Of a stretch of 64,000 nucleotides of DNA, positions 31,463 to 42,036 are shown piece after piece. The translations under genes were made by a program, and so were the position numbers. Positions within the stretch are counted from its first letter, which is position 1. Each line of letters begins with the position of its first letter. The notes under the pieces are model-generated. The model had not been told where the DNA came from, did no database searches, and saw nothing but the letters and a program-made list of their open reading frames with translations. Source of the DNA: Amoebophrya sp. A120 (Eukaryota; Sar; Dinophyceae; Syndiniales; Amoebophryaceae); the NCBI GenBank assembly GCA_905178155.1, contig CAJINV010000010.1, positions 3,864,587 to 3,928,586 of the forward strand, in the 5' to 3' direction.

Positions 31463-33950
31463 ATGAGCATGAGGCTGAAATCCACCACGAGCTCTTCAGC
31501 AGCTCATCCGCGCACGAAGACCTCCGCTGTCACGGCGCTGCTCTGCTATCTTTGCGAGCATGACTTGTTCCTCGGAACGGACGCGGTGGAGGTGCTGGTG
31601 ACCAAGAAAAATCACAAGAAAGCGACCGTCGTGAAGAAAATGCCTGCTGATGATGAATGTTGATGGCGATGTCGTGAAAACGCCCTCGTCCTCCGCGCTC
31701 GAACGCAAGGAGGAAAATGTTAAAGCAGGGAAGAATGAACAAGATCTTAAAAACAACAACGCTCCTCTCATCTTCGACACGGCGGGCCGGTACAATGCCA
31801 CTGCTTCAACTACACCTGGAGATGAGAATCATGGCTCTGGGCATCCGCATCAAGAGCATGAAGATGACCTCGGAAGCTCCGGGTCGTTTGTCCAGCAAGG
31901 CTATTTTGTCCCGCTGGGCTCGGAACGCTTTGCGGCAATATGAAAGTGCACGAGTCGACGACGTCCCTCTCTCTCGTTTCTTGTCATGCAGAATTCCGAA
32001 TCCTAATCCATTCCTACCTGGGCACTAGCTTTGGCTGTGTTTGCATGACACTTACTGTAATAAGCCCAAACTGTATGCAAGAAAAAAACTGTGTAAGTGT
32101 AAGTCTGTGATGCAGAAAATGCAAAACAGTTACGCTTGTCATGCTCTACATGCATGATAGGCTCGCTTCCTACGTGTTTTCCCGTCCTATCTGCGCATGA
32201 CAAGTTTTTCCTGTCATGGCAGACGAACTTGTGATGCTGTTTTCCCAAAAGACCTACACTAACACAGTTTTTTTCTTGGATAAACTGCACTGCTTTCCTG
32301 GACTACTAGGTTTGTCGCACAAAAGCCTCACTTTGCATATGGCCCCCTCAAAACGTAAGTTCTCAACTCGTAAGTGCGCTACCCATATTTTTTGCAAACC
32401 CGCTGCCCCATTTTTTTTATTTGTGAGGAGCAGTAGGGCCCGACGCACGTTGACCCGAGCGCGGCAAGCTTACGAAGAACATGCGCTGGACCGCAGCGGC
32501 GGGAAGCTTGCACTGCCATGCTTCGCCGCAACATCTAAAGACGGCCACTGGGCCGGGCATAACGTCACGCGCGAGGGTATGGAGCACATGGGAAATCATC
32601 AAAAAGCTGCGGGCGCTTGATGCCTTCGCACATCCTCCCGGCCGGTCGCAGGGCGCGCGCCACAGCCTTCAGACATGACTTATTTTGCGCCCGTCATCTC
32701 TGACACCATCAGGCAGGTTTCGCCGCGATTCTCTTGCGCCGCCCCGCCCTCCGTCAGCCTATCCTCTTGCGCCGTCCTCCGCCCACCCCAGGGGGGGGTC
32801 GGTCCGTCAGCCTGGGGCGCCCCTCTCCCATTCTTCAGTGCCCCGGTCCGCCCGGCGTCTTTTTTCTTGCATCGGCACCCCGGCCCACCCCCGCTCGTTG
32901 CTTCCTCTCGAAAATACCGGCACAGGCTGGGCCGCCCGCATGCGCATCGCGGCCCGGGCGCAACCGGCCCGGCGAAAATGCGCGTGAGGCTTGCCGCCAC
33001 CCAGTCGGGACGATGGCCGCCCCAATGCTGCCCGGGCCTTTCCTGGACTACTAGGTTTGTCGCACAAAAGCCTCACTTTGCAGGCTGTTTGTGATGCTTC
33101 TAGACATGCCATACAAACGAGGGCGGGAGGCGGAGGGACTTGTGCACTCGCATATTAGAACGGTAACAGCTGCGGCGGTGGTGCCGGATGTGGGGATCAA
33201 AAGGACTCGGAACAAGGTATGGCGTTCTCAAATGTTACATTCTCAGCTGTTGCATGTATTTGTCATGCAAAATGAGCACCAACGTCCACACAGTGAAGCT
33301 GCCTCGCATGACAAATTTTGGAAGGGCTAAACAGCACTGGAATCCGTGCCGAATTTGTAATGTAAGAGTTGCAAGATCCGGTCTTTCCCTGTTGCCATTC
33401 TTGCATCACCAATTCATGTAACAATAGAGAATGTAACACTTGAGAACGCCATGCAAGGAGCCGCACCTGCCCCTGCGGGCGGAGAAGGCGGGGCCGGAGG
33501 TTCCTTTGCCCCCCTGGCAGTGTCGAGCGAAGGTGTGGCATATCCCGCGGAAAAACGTACTCACCCTAGAGTTATCATGGAAATCTAGTGCATGTTGCGC
33601 AGGTGCAAATGGGTACTACATGTTTATACAATATAAGTAAATGTCTCTTCATGCGGAGGCCTATGAGGAGTATGATTCGCTATGATAAGTATAAAGGAAT
33701 TTGTCCTGCTCGAGTCTTCAGCGCACGAGAGTGACGCGGCTGCACTAGACTGAATTGGGACTACAGTTATCAGACGCTGAGTTGTCATGCGGGACCACCT
33801 AAGCTTCTGTGTTTGTCTAGCAGATTTCTATTTTGGCCGTGGGGTGAACGCATTTTCACTCAGGATACGCGGGCAGAAAGAATCATGCGCGTTTATGATG
33901 GCGATTGCCATGCCGTCGACGGCCGTTACTACGCCAAACCGAACGGATAA
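31463..33950 (+). CDS. First copy of a tandem-duplicated putative surface-protein gene
   Basis: N-terminus MSMRLKSTT, then a hydrophobic stretch ending in DAVEVLV and a Lys-rich tail, the same design as the genes at 44996, 49407 and 53751. The frame breaks after about 31655: a 70-nt GT-AG intron (31659-31728) or an indel would reconcile it. Remaining exons 31729-31938, 33160-33217, 33459-33540 and 33873-33950 join in frame over three introners to give about 207 residues with an acidic His/Gln stretch, a Cys/Gly-rich piece (NGNSCGGGAGCGD) and VYDGDCHAVDGRYYAKPNG before TAA at 33948. That stop lies at the duplication junction; the second copy continues instead, so this protein is probably truncated. 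No domain recognised. Confidence 0.55.
32074..32282 (+). mobile_element. IE-E introner nested in IE-F, absent from copy 2
   Basis: TATGCAAGAAAAAAACTGTG...CACAGTTTTTTTCTTGGATA, TSD AACTG perfect. The duplicate at about 34317-34323 has a single AACTG at this point, an exact empty site. Confidence 0.95.
32294..33082. repeat. 701-bp GC-rich insertion bounded by 44-bp direct repeats
   Basis: The 44-bp sequence starting TTTCCTGGACTACTAGG lies at 32294-32337 and again at 33039-33082. The unique DNA between (32338-33038) is GC-rich and absent from the second copy, where one similar unit stands at about 34331-34382. No coding content. Confidence 0.8.
33218..33453 (+). mobile_element. IE-H introner in a coding exon, absent from copy 2
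   Basis: TATGGCGTTCTCAAATGTTA...CACTTGAGAACGCCATG, TSD CAAGG perfect, last base A changed to G. The second copy (about 34500-34512) reads straight through with one CAAGG, so the insertion split an exon that is intact next door. Confidence 0.95.
33541..33867 (+). mobile_element. IE-G introner, copy 1
   Basis: TATCCCGCGGAAAAACGTAC...CATTTTCACTCAGGATA. Flanks TGGCA/CGCGG differ, though GGCA recurs 4 nt further on. Removing element plus 5 nt keeps frame (GVA to AERIM). Uninterrupted version of the 3.2-kb element in copy 2. Confidence 0.85.
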
Positions 33951-36900
33951 GATACGATAGTAAAGCGGGGAAGGATGAACAAGATCTTAAAAACAACAAC
34001 GCTCCTCTCATCTTCGACACGGCGGGCCGGTACAATGCCACTGCTTCAACTACACCTGGAGATCATGAAGATCATGATTCTGGGCAGCAGCAGCAGGAAG
34101 ATGAAATCGGCTCCGGTTCGTTTGTCCAGCAACGCTATTTTGTCCCGCTGGGTTCGGAACGCTTTGCGTCAATATGAAAGTGCACGAGTCGACGACGCCC
34201 GTCTCTCTCGTTTCTTGTTATGCAGAATTCCGAATCCTATTCCTAATCCATTCCTACCTGGGCACTAACACTAAGTAGCTTCGGCCGTGTTTTCATGACG
34301 CTTACGGTATTAAGCTCAAACTGCACTGCTGTCCTGGCCTACTAGGTTTGTCGCACAAAGAAAAGCCTCACAACTCTGCAGGCTGTTTGTGATGCTAGAC
34401 ATGCAATACAAACGAGGGCGGGGAGGGACTTGTGCACTCGCATATTAGAACGGTAACAGCTGCGGCGGTGGTGCCGGATGTGGGGATCAAAACGACCAGG
34501 AACAAGGAGCCGCGCCTGCCCCTGCGGGCGGAGAAGGTGGGGCCGGAGGTTCCTTTGCCCCCCTGGCAGTGTCGAGCGAAGGTGTGGCATATCCCGCGGA
34601 AAAACGTACTCACCCTAGAATTATCATGGAAATCTAGTGCATGCTGCCGCTGCGCAGGTGCAAATGGCTACTACATGTGTCTCTTCATGCGGAGGCCGCT
34701 GAGGAGTATGATCCGCTATGATAAGTATGAAGGAATAATTTCTTCTGCTCGAATCTTCAGCGCACGAGAGTGACGCGGCTGCACTAGACTTAATTTTAAG
34801 GGTTGAAAAAATTAAGGTTTACATCAGGGTTTTGGTTCGTGGTTTCATAGATTTCGCAGCCCCCGCCTTTGTCCCTCTTCGCACCGCCCGGCAGTTGTCC
34901 AGGTGGTGCCTTGGTTCGTATTTCGTCTGGCTGGCAAAACCAAAGCCGCCGGGCCTTCAGAGCTGAAGGCCCTTCTACCTTGATGCCGATCCAGATTTTG
35001 TGCGAGGTGTCGCCACAATTCTGACGAGCGCACGCTGGCTGATTTGGGGGTCAGCATTTCCCTCGAGATCTAGGCTGGCATCTACGCCAGGCAAGCCGCC
35101 TCGCCTCGCGCGTTACTTGGTACGCGGAGCAGGCTGCCCGGCTTTTCTGCCTCCGGATCTCGTTCCGCAATCTTGCGGGACAACGTTCGGAGGCAGAGGT
35201 AGATCACCATCCTGGCCAGCCAAAGAGATGCTTGCCCCTGTGATGGCTGCCGCCAAAGCGGCAGGGTTTTGGTCAGGGTTTTGCTCCGAAAAGGCTCACC
35301 GCAATCGAAGCAAAAACTTATTTTTTTCGGGAGCTTCCCCCGAGCTAATAAAATAAGTTTTTGCTTTCGCTTTGCCCTCCTTTTTGTGGCTGAAAGTGTG
35401 GAGCTGTTCTGGGCCGGTATGTTCGCCCACATCGTGCCCAGACAACCTACCTGGCCCTGCAAGTTACTTGGGGCAAGTGACAGGGCGCCCGGTTGCTCTG
35501 CCTCAGGATCTCGCTCCGCAATCTTGCGGGACAATGTTCGGAGGCAGAGGTAGACCACCCTCCTGGCCAACCAAAGGGACGCCCGTTTCTGAGGCGTCCG
35601 CCGCCGACCTCATCTGCAAACCAAAACCTTACTTTATTAGGTGGCGTTTCGGAGAAAAAATAATTAAGGTTTTGGTTTGGAGATGAGGTCGGAAGCCCGG
35701 TTTTCCCGGGGCTTCCCCCGAGCTAGTACGGTATGTCTTTGTCGTCAAATCGGCCACCCGGGTGTGCGGGTCTAGGCATGGCCAACATCCGCCGCCGGAG
35801 ATTGACTGGGCAAAATCCCGGCCACAACAAGAGGGCTGCTTTCCGGGGCTGCTTTCGGAGCTCGTGTTGAAAGCAAAAACTTATTTTATTAGCTCGTGTT
35901 TCGGAAGAAAAAAAACTAAGTTTTTGATTTGAAATGAGCTCGTTATACCCAGCCGACAAAAGTCGGCCTCTCTTTTTGAGGTCAAGTTCCTACGGGCCGG
36001 CCATGGCCAGCCTCCAGCCACTGCGAGTGGCCCAGCAGGAAGTGGACCGCAAAAAGAGAGGGCGATCTTTGAGGTTGGGTTGTCGACCTCATCTCCAAAC
36101 CTAAACCTTAGTTTTTTTTTGTCCGAAACGCGACCTAATAAAATAAGGCTTTGGCTTGAAGATGAGGTCGACGGCGGACACCTCAGAGCCAAGCATCTCT
36201 GTGGCTGGCCAGGAAGGTGATCTACCTCTGCCTCCGCACGTCGCCGCGCAAGATTGCGGAGCGAGATCCGGAGGCAGAAAAGACGGGCGCCCTGCCATAT
36301 GCTCCAAGTAACTTGCAGGGCCAGGTAGGTTGTCTGGGCACGATGTGGGCGAACATACCGGCCCAGAACAGCTCCACACTTTCAGCCACAAAAAGGAGGG
36401 CAAAGCGAAAGCAAAAACTTATTTTATTAGCTCGGGGGAAGCTCCCGAAAAAAATAAGTTTTTGCTTCGATTGCGGTGAGCCTTTTCGGAGCAAAACCCT
36501 GACCAAAACCCTGCCGCTTTGGCGGCAGCCATCACAGGGACAGGCATATCCGTCGTTGGCCGTTAAGGTGCTCTGCCTCTGCCTCCTCCCGTTGTCCCGC
36601 AAGATTGTGGAACGAGATCCGGGGGCAGAGAAGCCGGGCGCCCTGCCAGTTGCTCCAGGTGGCTTGCACGACGAAGCAGGCCGCCTCGACACGATATGGG
36701 CGAGCATATCGGCGCAGCTCGGCTCCGCACTTTCGGCCACAAGATGAAGCACAAAGCGAAAGCAAAAGCTTACTTTTCTAGATCGGGGGAAGCTCCCGGG
36801 AAAAGTAAGTCTTTGCGTCCATGTCCGTGAGCCTCTTCTGAGCAAAACCCTGGCCAAAACCTTGCCGCTTTGGCGGCAGCCACTACAGGGACAAGCATCT

Positions 36901-38831
36901 CTGTGGCTGGCCAGGAAGGTGCTCTACCTTTGCCTCCGGACGGCGTCCCGCAAGATTGCGGAACGAGATGCGGGGGCAGAGAAGCCGGGCGCCCTGCCAT
37001 TTGCTCCAGGGAACTCGCAGGAAAAGGCAGGCCGCCAGGCCAAGATATGGGCGCCCGTGTCGGCCCAGTTTAGGCCACCAAGTTCGGCCGAAAGGGGGGG
37101 GCCAGGGCAAGGGCAAAGGCGCAAGCGTTAGTCTGGGGAAAGCTCCCGGAAAAAGTCAGAACCTGCTTCCATTTTGGTGCGCTTTTGTCATGAAAAGGCC
37201 TAGCCGAGAACTTGCCGCCTTGGCGGCAACCGGGACCCGGCCAAACCTCCAGCCGGGCAAGCCCGCAGCTGCTCAGCCTCTTCCCCCGGACCCCGCTACG
37301 CGCCACCGCAGGATGAGATCTGGGGGCGGAGAAGCCAGGCCAGCAGCCCGGCGCCCCAAATACCTCGCGGCGGATGGCATGCGTCTGGGGTTCTTCTGGG
37401 GAGGTGCCGAGGCTAATATCTTGGCCAGCAGTCCAGGTCAGCAGAAGCCGAGAAAAATGCCGCCGCGGCTTCATCGTATTCACCCGGGGGAGAGGTTGGA
37501 AGCAGCAAGCGCGCGGCCTCCATTTTGCCCGGCTTCTGCTGGTCTGGATACCGGCCGAGATGTTGACATCGGCGCAGCGAGCTTTTTCGGCTGGATGGTC
37601 TGCGCTTTCCTTTTCCATTCAGAGCGAAGAGAAAAAAAATGAAAAATCGCAAATCAAAACCTTGACCAAAACCTTAATTCTTTCAACCCCTAATAATTGG
37701 GACTATAGTACTCAGCAGACACTGAGTTGTCACGCGGGACCACCTAAGCTTCGTTCTGTGTTTGTCTAGCAGATTTCTATCTTGGCCGTGGGGTGAACGC
37801 ATTTTCACTCAGGATACGCGGGCAGAAAAAATCATGCGCGTCTATGATGGCGATTGCGCTGCCGTCGACGGACGTTACTACGCCAAGCCGAACGGATATG
37901 GATGTGTCAGGATCGAAATCGACAAAATCGAAAAATTTGTAATGCATAAAACGTAGGGCACTCGATGCCTGTAATGGGGAGCAGGCGAATGAGATCGATT
38001 GCAAGCCTGTCTAGGAATATGCAATGCGCTGCCAGAGTAGCATGGCAGGAGCAGTCTTCTTTGCCCAAACAGCATGACAGACCGGATTTGGGTGCTCCCG
38101 AAATTTGTCATGCGTCACTTACAAACTGAGGCGCCTGGTATCGATGTTATGCATCACAAATTTTTCGACTTTGTAAATTTCGACTCTGACACTTCCATAA
38201 CGGAGACGAGCCATGCACGGGCTGGAACGGGTACGCGAAAGGGTTTGCCATGCCGGCGAGGAATGTCGACGAGGAGAAAAATGATGCCGAAAGTCCCTTT
38301 GCGTCGTGTAAAAAAATCGATGAACATGCGATCAGTGAAGACATTAGATCCTTTATAGGTCGGTGCAGAGGCAACACGATGAAATTTCGCTACAAGAACT
38401 TCGATGACTTTGACGTCGGCAGCCCAAGGTGGAGATTCCAAGGTCGCCATTGGACGAATGCCAACGTTATGTTCCTAAAGAAATTAATCAGGGAAGAAGA
38501 AGAATCTGTTTTTTTCTGGAAAAAAGACCTCTTTGACTGGGACAGCGCGCGCGACATGTTCTTAGTTTCCGCGAAAGCGAAAGAGGTCTCATTTGAGATG
38601 AGTTGCGACGAATACGATAATGCAGGGAAAAAGGAAGGAAGTGAAGACGACTACTCTGTGACCGAGTGGCCGTCTTCTAAGGGGTTTTTCTCTGGCAACG
38701 ACTGCGACCTGATACGAATCCGATGGGACAAGAAGACGAAGGGATTCCTCGGTGTAGCCACTGGTGGTGAGGTGCAGGTAGAGTCGTGGACATGCCCGGA
38801 CCTGAAGGATTGTGGAATTCCCCCGTATTAA
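33951..38831 (+). CDS. Second copy of the duplicated gene, with unique C-terminal half
   Basis: Homology to copy 1 starts at about 33963 and lacks the N-terminal exon, so on its own this copy has no signal or anchor; it may be reached by read-through from 31463 or be a partial gene. Exons: about 33968-34172, 34450-34589, 37822-37896 and 38205-38831, all joined in frame over introners. Between the copies the exon around 34500 keeps its frame with several synonymous changes. The last exon is unique: about 210 residues, acidic, Trp/Phe/Lys-rich, with Cys spaced in CKKID, GRCRG, SCDEY, NDCDL and TCPDLKDC. Stop TAA 38829. No family recognised. Confidence 0.6.
34173..34444 (+). mobile_element. IE-F introner, copy 2
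   Basis: Same element as 31939-33154 without the nested IE-E and the 701-bp insertion. 272 bp; flanks GTCAA/TTAGA. Keeping the whole 3' flank instead of the 5' one would give an in-frame TAG. Confidence 0.88.
34590..37816 (+). mobile_element. IE-G introner, copy 2, interrupted by a 2.9-kb element
   Basis: Left end TATCCCGCGGAAAAACGTAC, right end CATTTTCACTCAGGATA, as in the 327-bp copy 1. The extra length is the TIR element at 34796-37693. Confidence 0.88.
34796..37693. mobile_element. 2.9-kb non-autonomous TIR element nested in an introner
   Basis: Ends TTAAGGGTTGAAA and TTTCAACCCCTAA are inverted repeats, continuing into AATTAAGG/CCTTAATT. It is flanked by TAATT on both sides; copy 1 has a single GAATT at that position (about 33751), an empty site. 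The interior is large direct and inverted subrepeats, for example CTCTGCCTCCG blocks in both orientations near 35150 and 36230, and hairpins with AAAACTTATTTTATTAGCTC. No transposase-like frame; long open frames are repeat artefacts. Confidence 0.85.
37897..38199 (+). mobile_element. Introner IE-I, copy 2 only
   Basis: TATGGATGTGTCAGGATCGA...TCTGACACTTCCATA, TSD ACGGA perfect. Copy 1 diverges right after the same ACGGA, two bases into the TIR, so the duplication junction lies at the insertion site. Confidence 0.93.
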
Positions 38832-39806
38832 TATAACAAAACGGAGCAACAATAACAAATGGGCAAGACGGAGTCAAGATCAAGAGTTTTCACCTAGCCG
38901 GGACACTCGGTTGACGGACGAGCGGTTCTACTCTACTACAACCTTGTTTTCAGCCGGGAAAGAAAGATGAAAAACACAGCCACACACACAGTAAGTTTTC
39001 TTTTCAATTGAGTATATTTTTTTTTTCCCTTCATCGCGATACAACTATAACAATTACAAACAGAAATTTATGTCACTTCAGCATCTCATTTTCATCAATC
39101 ATGGCTTTAGCATGCCTGTTTTACACGTGGCGTCGCAAATGTTTTGCCAAACTCGATGTGGAAAATCTTATCCCTCAGCACCAGCTTTTTCTTTCCGTCC
39201 CCAAAAAATAGCATATCCTTTTTTTCCTTATTTACCGGAGATCTGAAGCACGCTTGAAAGAAGAAGAACAAGAAGAAGTTGCAGTATTTCGCTGCTGTTT
39301 TATAGGCACGGTCTTCTTTACTTACTTATTTTATTCGCTCTGATAGCCTCGGGCGAGATCCCCTTTGACGAAAAGGCATCATTTAGTCGGCTCTAGTGGT
39401 AAGAAATATAGTACTACCCCATTTTTCAGTGTCTCCATCATGTTGATGTTTCACGAACAAATTTTAGCAGCTCACCAAAAAGTAAAAGCGCCCCATTCTG
39501 ATTCGCTTTCGCAAACGGTGCTGGAGGAACAGGAATCGAGAATCGTCCGCGCGCCATTTTTGCATCGTGTTCTTGCTGAAGGTGTTGGTGTTTGATTGTC
39601 CTCTATGGGCTCTCGGTTTCGTGCTCGTGGCGCTGCAGACGAAAATCGAAAATTTCTGTTCGCATCACTTCTGTCTCGATGTTCCAAGATTCGCCCTGGT
39701 TTATTGACAAGGAAATCCAATGATCGCTTCGTTCTCATAGATAATTTTAACATACTAGATCATAAACACTCGACTAAAAAGTAATCATCAAAGAAAAAGA
39801 AAAACC
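38832..39806. other. Intergenic region
   Basis: No gene or introner TIR found. T-rich tracts near 39010 and 39220. Confidence 0.6.
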
Positions 39807-41097
39807 ATGTTAGTCTATTCCTTCTATGTGTTTTACCGTGGGCAGAAGTGTGTGTACCGCCAAGACTTCCTACAAACCGACTCCGAAACGAAGTTGATTT
39901 ACGGGTTGCTCGCGACCATGAAGTCGTTATCGCAGCAAATCACGGAGAAGATACAGATTCAAGACCCGAATCGGTCTGCACTTTCCAAAACGACAACCGG
40001 TTCCGGTGCGGCACATCATCAACACAATAAGCCAGGACTAGTACCACTAGCGGTGCAACCGTCGGCGACGAGCAGTCGAAACATCCAGCAATTCAATTCC
40101 TACACAACCCCGATATCCAAGAAAGAAACTGTGTGTGTGTAGGTGTCTTGGAGTGACAGCATGACAAATTTATTTTTGCACTGCATGACTACAGAGAAAA
40201 CTTGTCATGCGCAGCCCGTACGTGAAAAGGAAAACACATAGTACGAAATAAACAGAAGTTGATGGCTGGCCAGCATGACAGGTGTAACTGTGTTGTGTCT
40301 TTATTTGCATCACAGATTTACACTTCTAATTACATAGTTTTTTTCTTGCATACCCGAAGTACAAGCTGCACTGTCTGGAGATTCCCAGCGGGTATTATTT
40401 CGTGTGCACGACGGAGCTATCAAATGCAAAAGTCCCTGGATGTCTGGAAACTTGTGATGCTGGGTGGCGTCTCATGATGAGGCATTACAAGTGCTGGCTC
40501 AGCATGACAAGTTTCTGAGCTTCTAGGTGTATGCCTATTCTGCATGACAAACTGCGTTTCTGCATCACAGAAAAATGGAGTTCTTGGGTAACGTGCATGA
40601 CAGATTTAAGAGCCATGCCAGACAAGCGTGACAAATCTCGCAATCTTCCAGACCCAGACATTTTTACAGTTGATAGGAGCCGAACGCGTTACTTGACATG
40701 CGGGACTACATGCGACAACTGTATCAGCAGTTTTTCGTTCCGTTAGTGTTACAGTCCCCGGACTACACAGAGTATCCCACGAAAAAACTGTTTCACTGTG
40801 ATGATTTTGCAAGAACCGCATCACAAGTTTGTTACACATGACGCAGAAAATTTGCCATGCGCGTTTCCCAAGGGAAAACACGCTCGAAAATCGAATGTCT
40901 TGCAGGTGTAGCAAGACAAATAGTTCTCCACTCTATTTTCTGCATCACAAGTTCACAGTGAAACAGTTTTCTCTTGCGATACAGAGCTGGGGGGGACGAT
41001 AAGCGAAGACTCCCGGTTCGGCCGGGAGGTTACGCAGATTTTTCACCGCCTCAACGCAGCCAGATCTTCTTCCTCTTCAAGTGTGGGTCGGAGCTGA
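39807..41097 (+). CDS. TRAPPC1: TRAPP complex subunit 1 (Bet5)
   Basis: Four exons (39807-40108, 40353-40412, 40676-40767, 40982-41097), all separated by introners, encode 189 residues. Bet5/TRAPPC1 is a longin-fold core subunit of the TRAPP tethering complex and Rab1/Ypt1 exchange factor at the Golgi. Visible matches: the start MLVYSFYVFYRGQKCVY, LIYGLLATMKSL, then YKLHCLEIPSGYYFVCTT (human RYKLHYYETPTGIKVV), and YMRQLYQQFFVPLVLQSP in the place of the final long helix. A Thr/Gly/His-rich insertion of about 45 residues (about 60-100) explains the extra length over the usual 140-160. Stop TGA 41095. Confidence 0.85.
40114..40352 (+). mobile_element. Introner IE-E in TRAPPC1
   Basis: TATCCAAGAAAGAAACTGTG...TAGTTTTTTTCTTGCATA, TSD CCCGA perfect. 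Joined exons read YTTPKYKLH. Confidence 0.94.
40418..40675 (+). mobile_element. Introner IE-A in TRAPPC1
   Basis: TATCAAATGCAAAAGTCCCT...TTTTTACAGTTGATA, TSD GGAGC perfect. Confidence 0.94.
40773..40981 (+). mobile_element. Introner IE-E in TRAPPC1
   Basis: TATCCCACGAAAAAACTGTT...AACAGTTTTCTCTTGCGATA, TSD CAGAG perfect. Confidence 0.94.
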
Positions 41098-41117
41098 TGA
41101 AATTTTGTTCACTCGCT

Positions 41118-41379
41118 TATCAAATGTAAAAATGTCTGGGTCTGGAAAGTTGGAACTTGTGATGCTAACTTTGGACTCTAAAAAAATGTGTATTGCATGA
41201 CCAGCAAGAGGACCCACATTTGTGCTACGCGAGGAGGGCATTTGTCATGCGGAAATGGCATCAGGAAGCTTTCCAAAAATCTGTGATGCTGGGTCATGCG
41301 TTACAAGCATCATGGGTCATGCCAGACAAGCATGACAAGCCTTCCATTCTTCCAGACCCAGACATTTTTATATTTGATA
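41118..41379 (+). mobile_element. IE-A introner just after the TRAPPC1 stop codon
   Basis: TATCAAATGTAAAAATGTCT...TTTATATTTGATA, flanked by CTCGCT repeats. It starts 21 bases after TGA 41095 with no coding sequence on its far side, so it sits in the 3' UTR or flank. Confidence 0.88.
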
Positions 41380-42036
41380 CTCGCTTGTCACGATGCAATC
41401 GTTTCGCCTTGTTGCATCTGTTGCATCGCTCGCAATGAAAGTCTGGCAATGGCCTTGGCTTGTTTGCCTATGAATTCATCATGGGTCCTCGCTCGGGTGT
41501 GCTCCACCGCGACAGAAGTAATTCGGAGTAGATGACGTTGTTCGCACGAGAGGATCAAGGTACATCTCTTCGCTGATTTCCATAGCGGGAGACGTTACTA
41601 GGACTAGCTTTTTGATTTTGTGTGAGAGCTTGGACATTTTTACCAGGCCTGATGTCGTCATTTTGGTCGCACCTTCTTCGTTGTCGTGACGTTCATTGTC
41701 GTGAGAGATGAATCGAAAGAGGATAAGTACAAAGACGCATGAGTACGTACGCAAGGAACCACTTGTAGTTGTAGGAGGAGGTCGCATGGTCGTGCTGGTA
41801 CAAAATGTACTGCTTTTTGTTTCAAGTATTTCTTCTTGTGTATGCAGGCCGGAATCTTGATCCAAGGACATCATACATCATGGAATTTTTGATCTCGCTA
41901 CTGATAGATAGAGCTCGTCGTTTCTCCGACCTTGCTTCTGATATACAACCGCAGCACAACGGCTTGATCGGTCAGAAAAAGCAAGAAGTAGTCTGTCGGA
42001 AAAAAAATCATCCACCGGCACAGTCGAGTCAAAAAT
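41380..42036. other. Intergenic region
   Basis: No gene or repeat recognised. Confidence 0.55.

Larger units (their letters stand above)
31939..33154 (+). mobile_element. Composite IE-F introner, duplicate copy 1
   Basis: TATGAAAGTGCACGAGTCGA...GGACTTGTGCACTCGCATA. Flanks GGCAA/TTAGA do not match, but removing element plus 5 nt joins ERFAA to NGNSC in frame. It contains a nested IE-E and a 701-bp insertion; copy 2 of the same element is only 272 bp. Confidence 0.85.

Noticed and set aside
34845-37652. Many overlapping open frames of 70-230 codons on both strands
   Set aside because: They fall in the GC-rich subrepeats of the 2.9-kb nested element, with repeated and mirrored frames and no domain.
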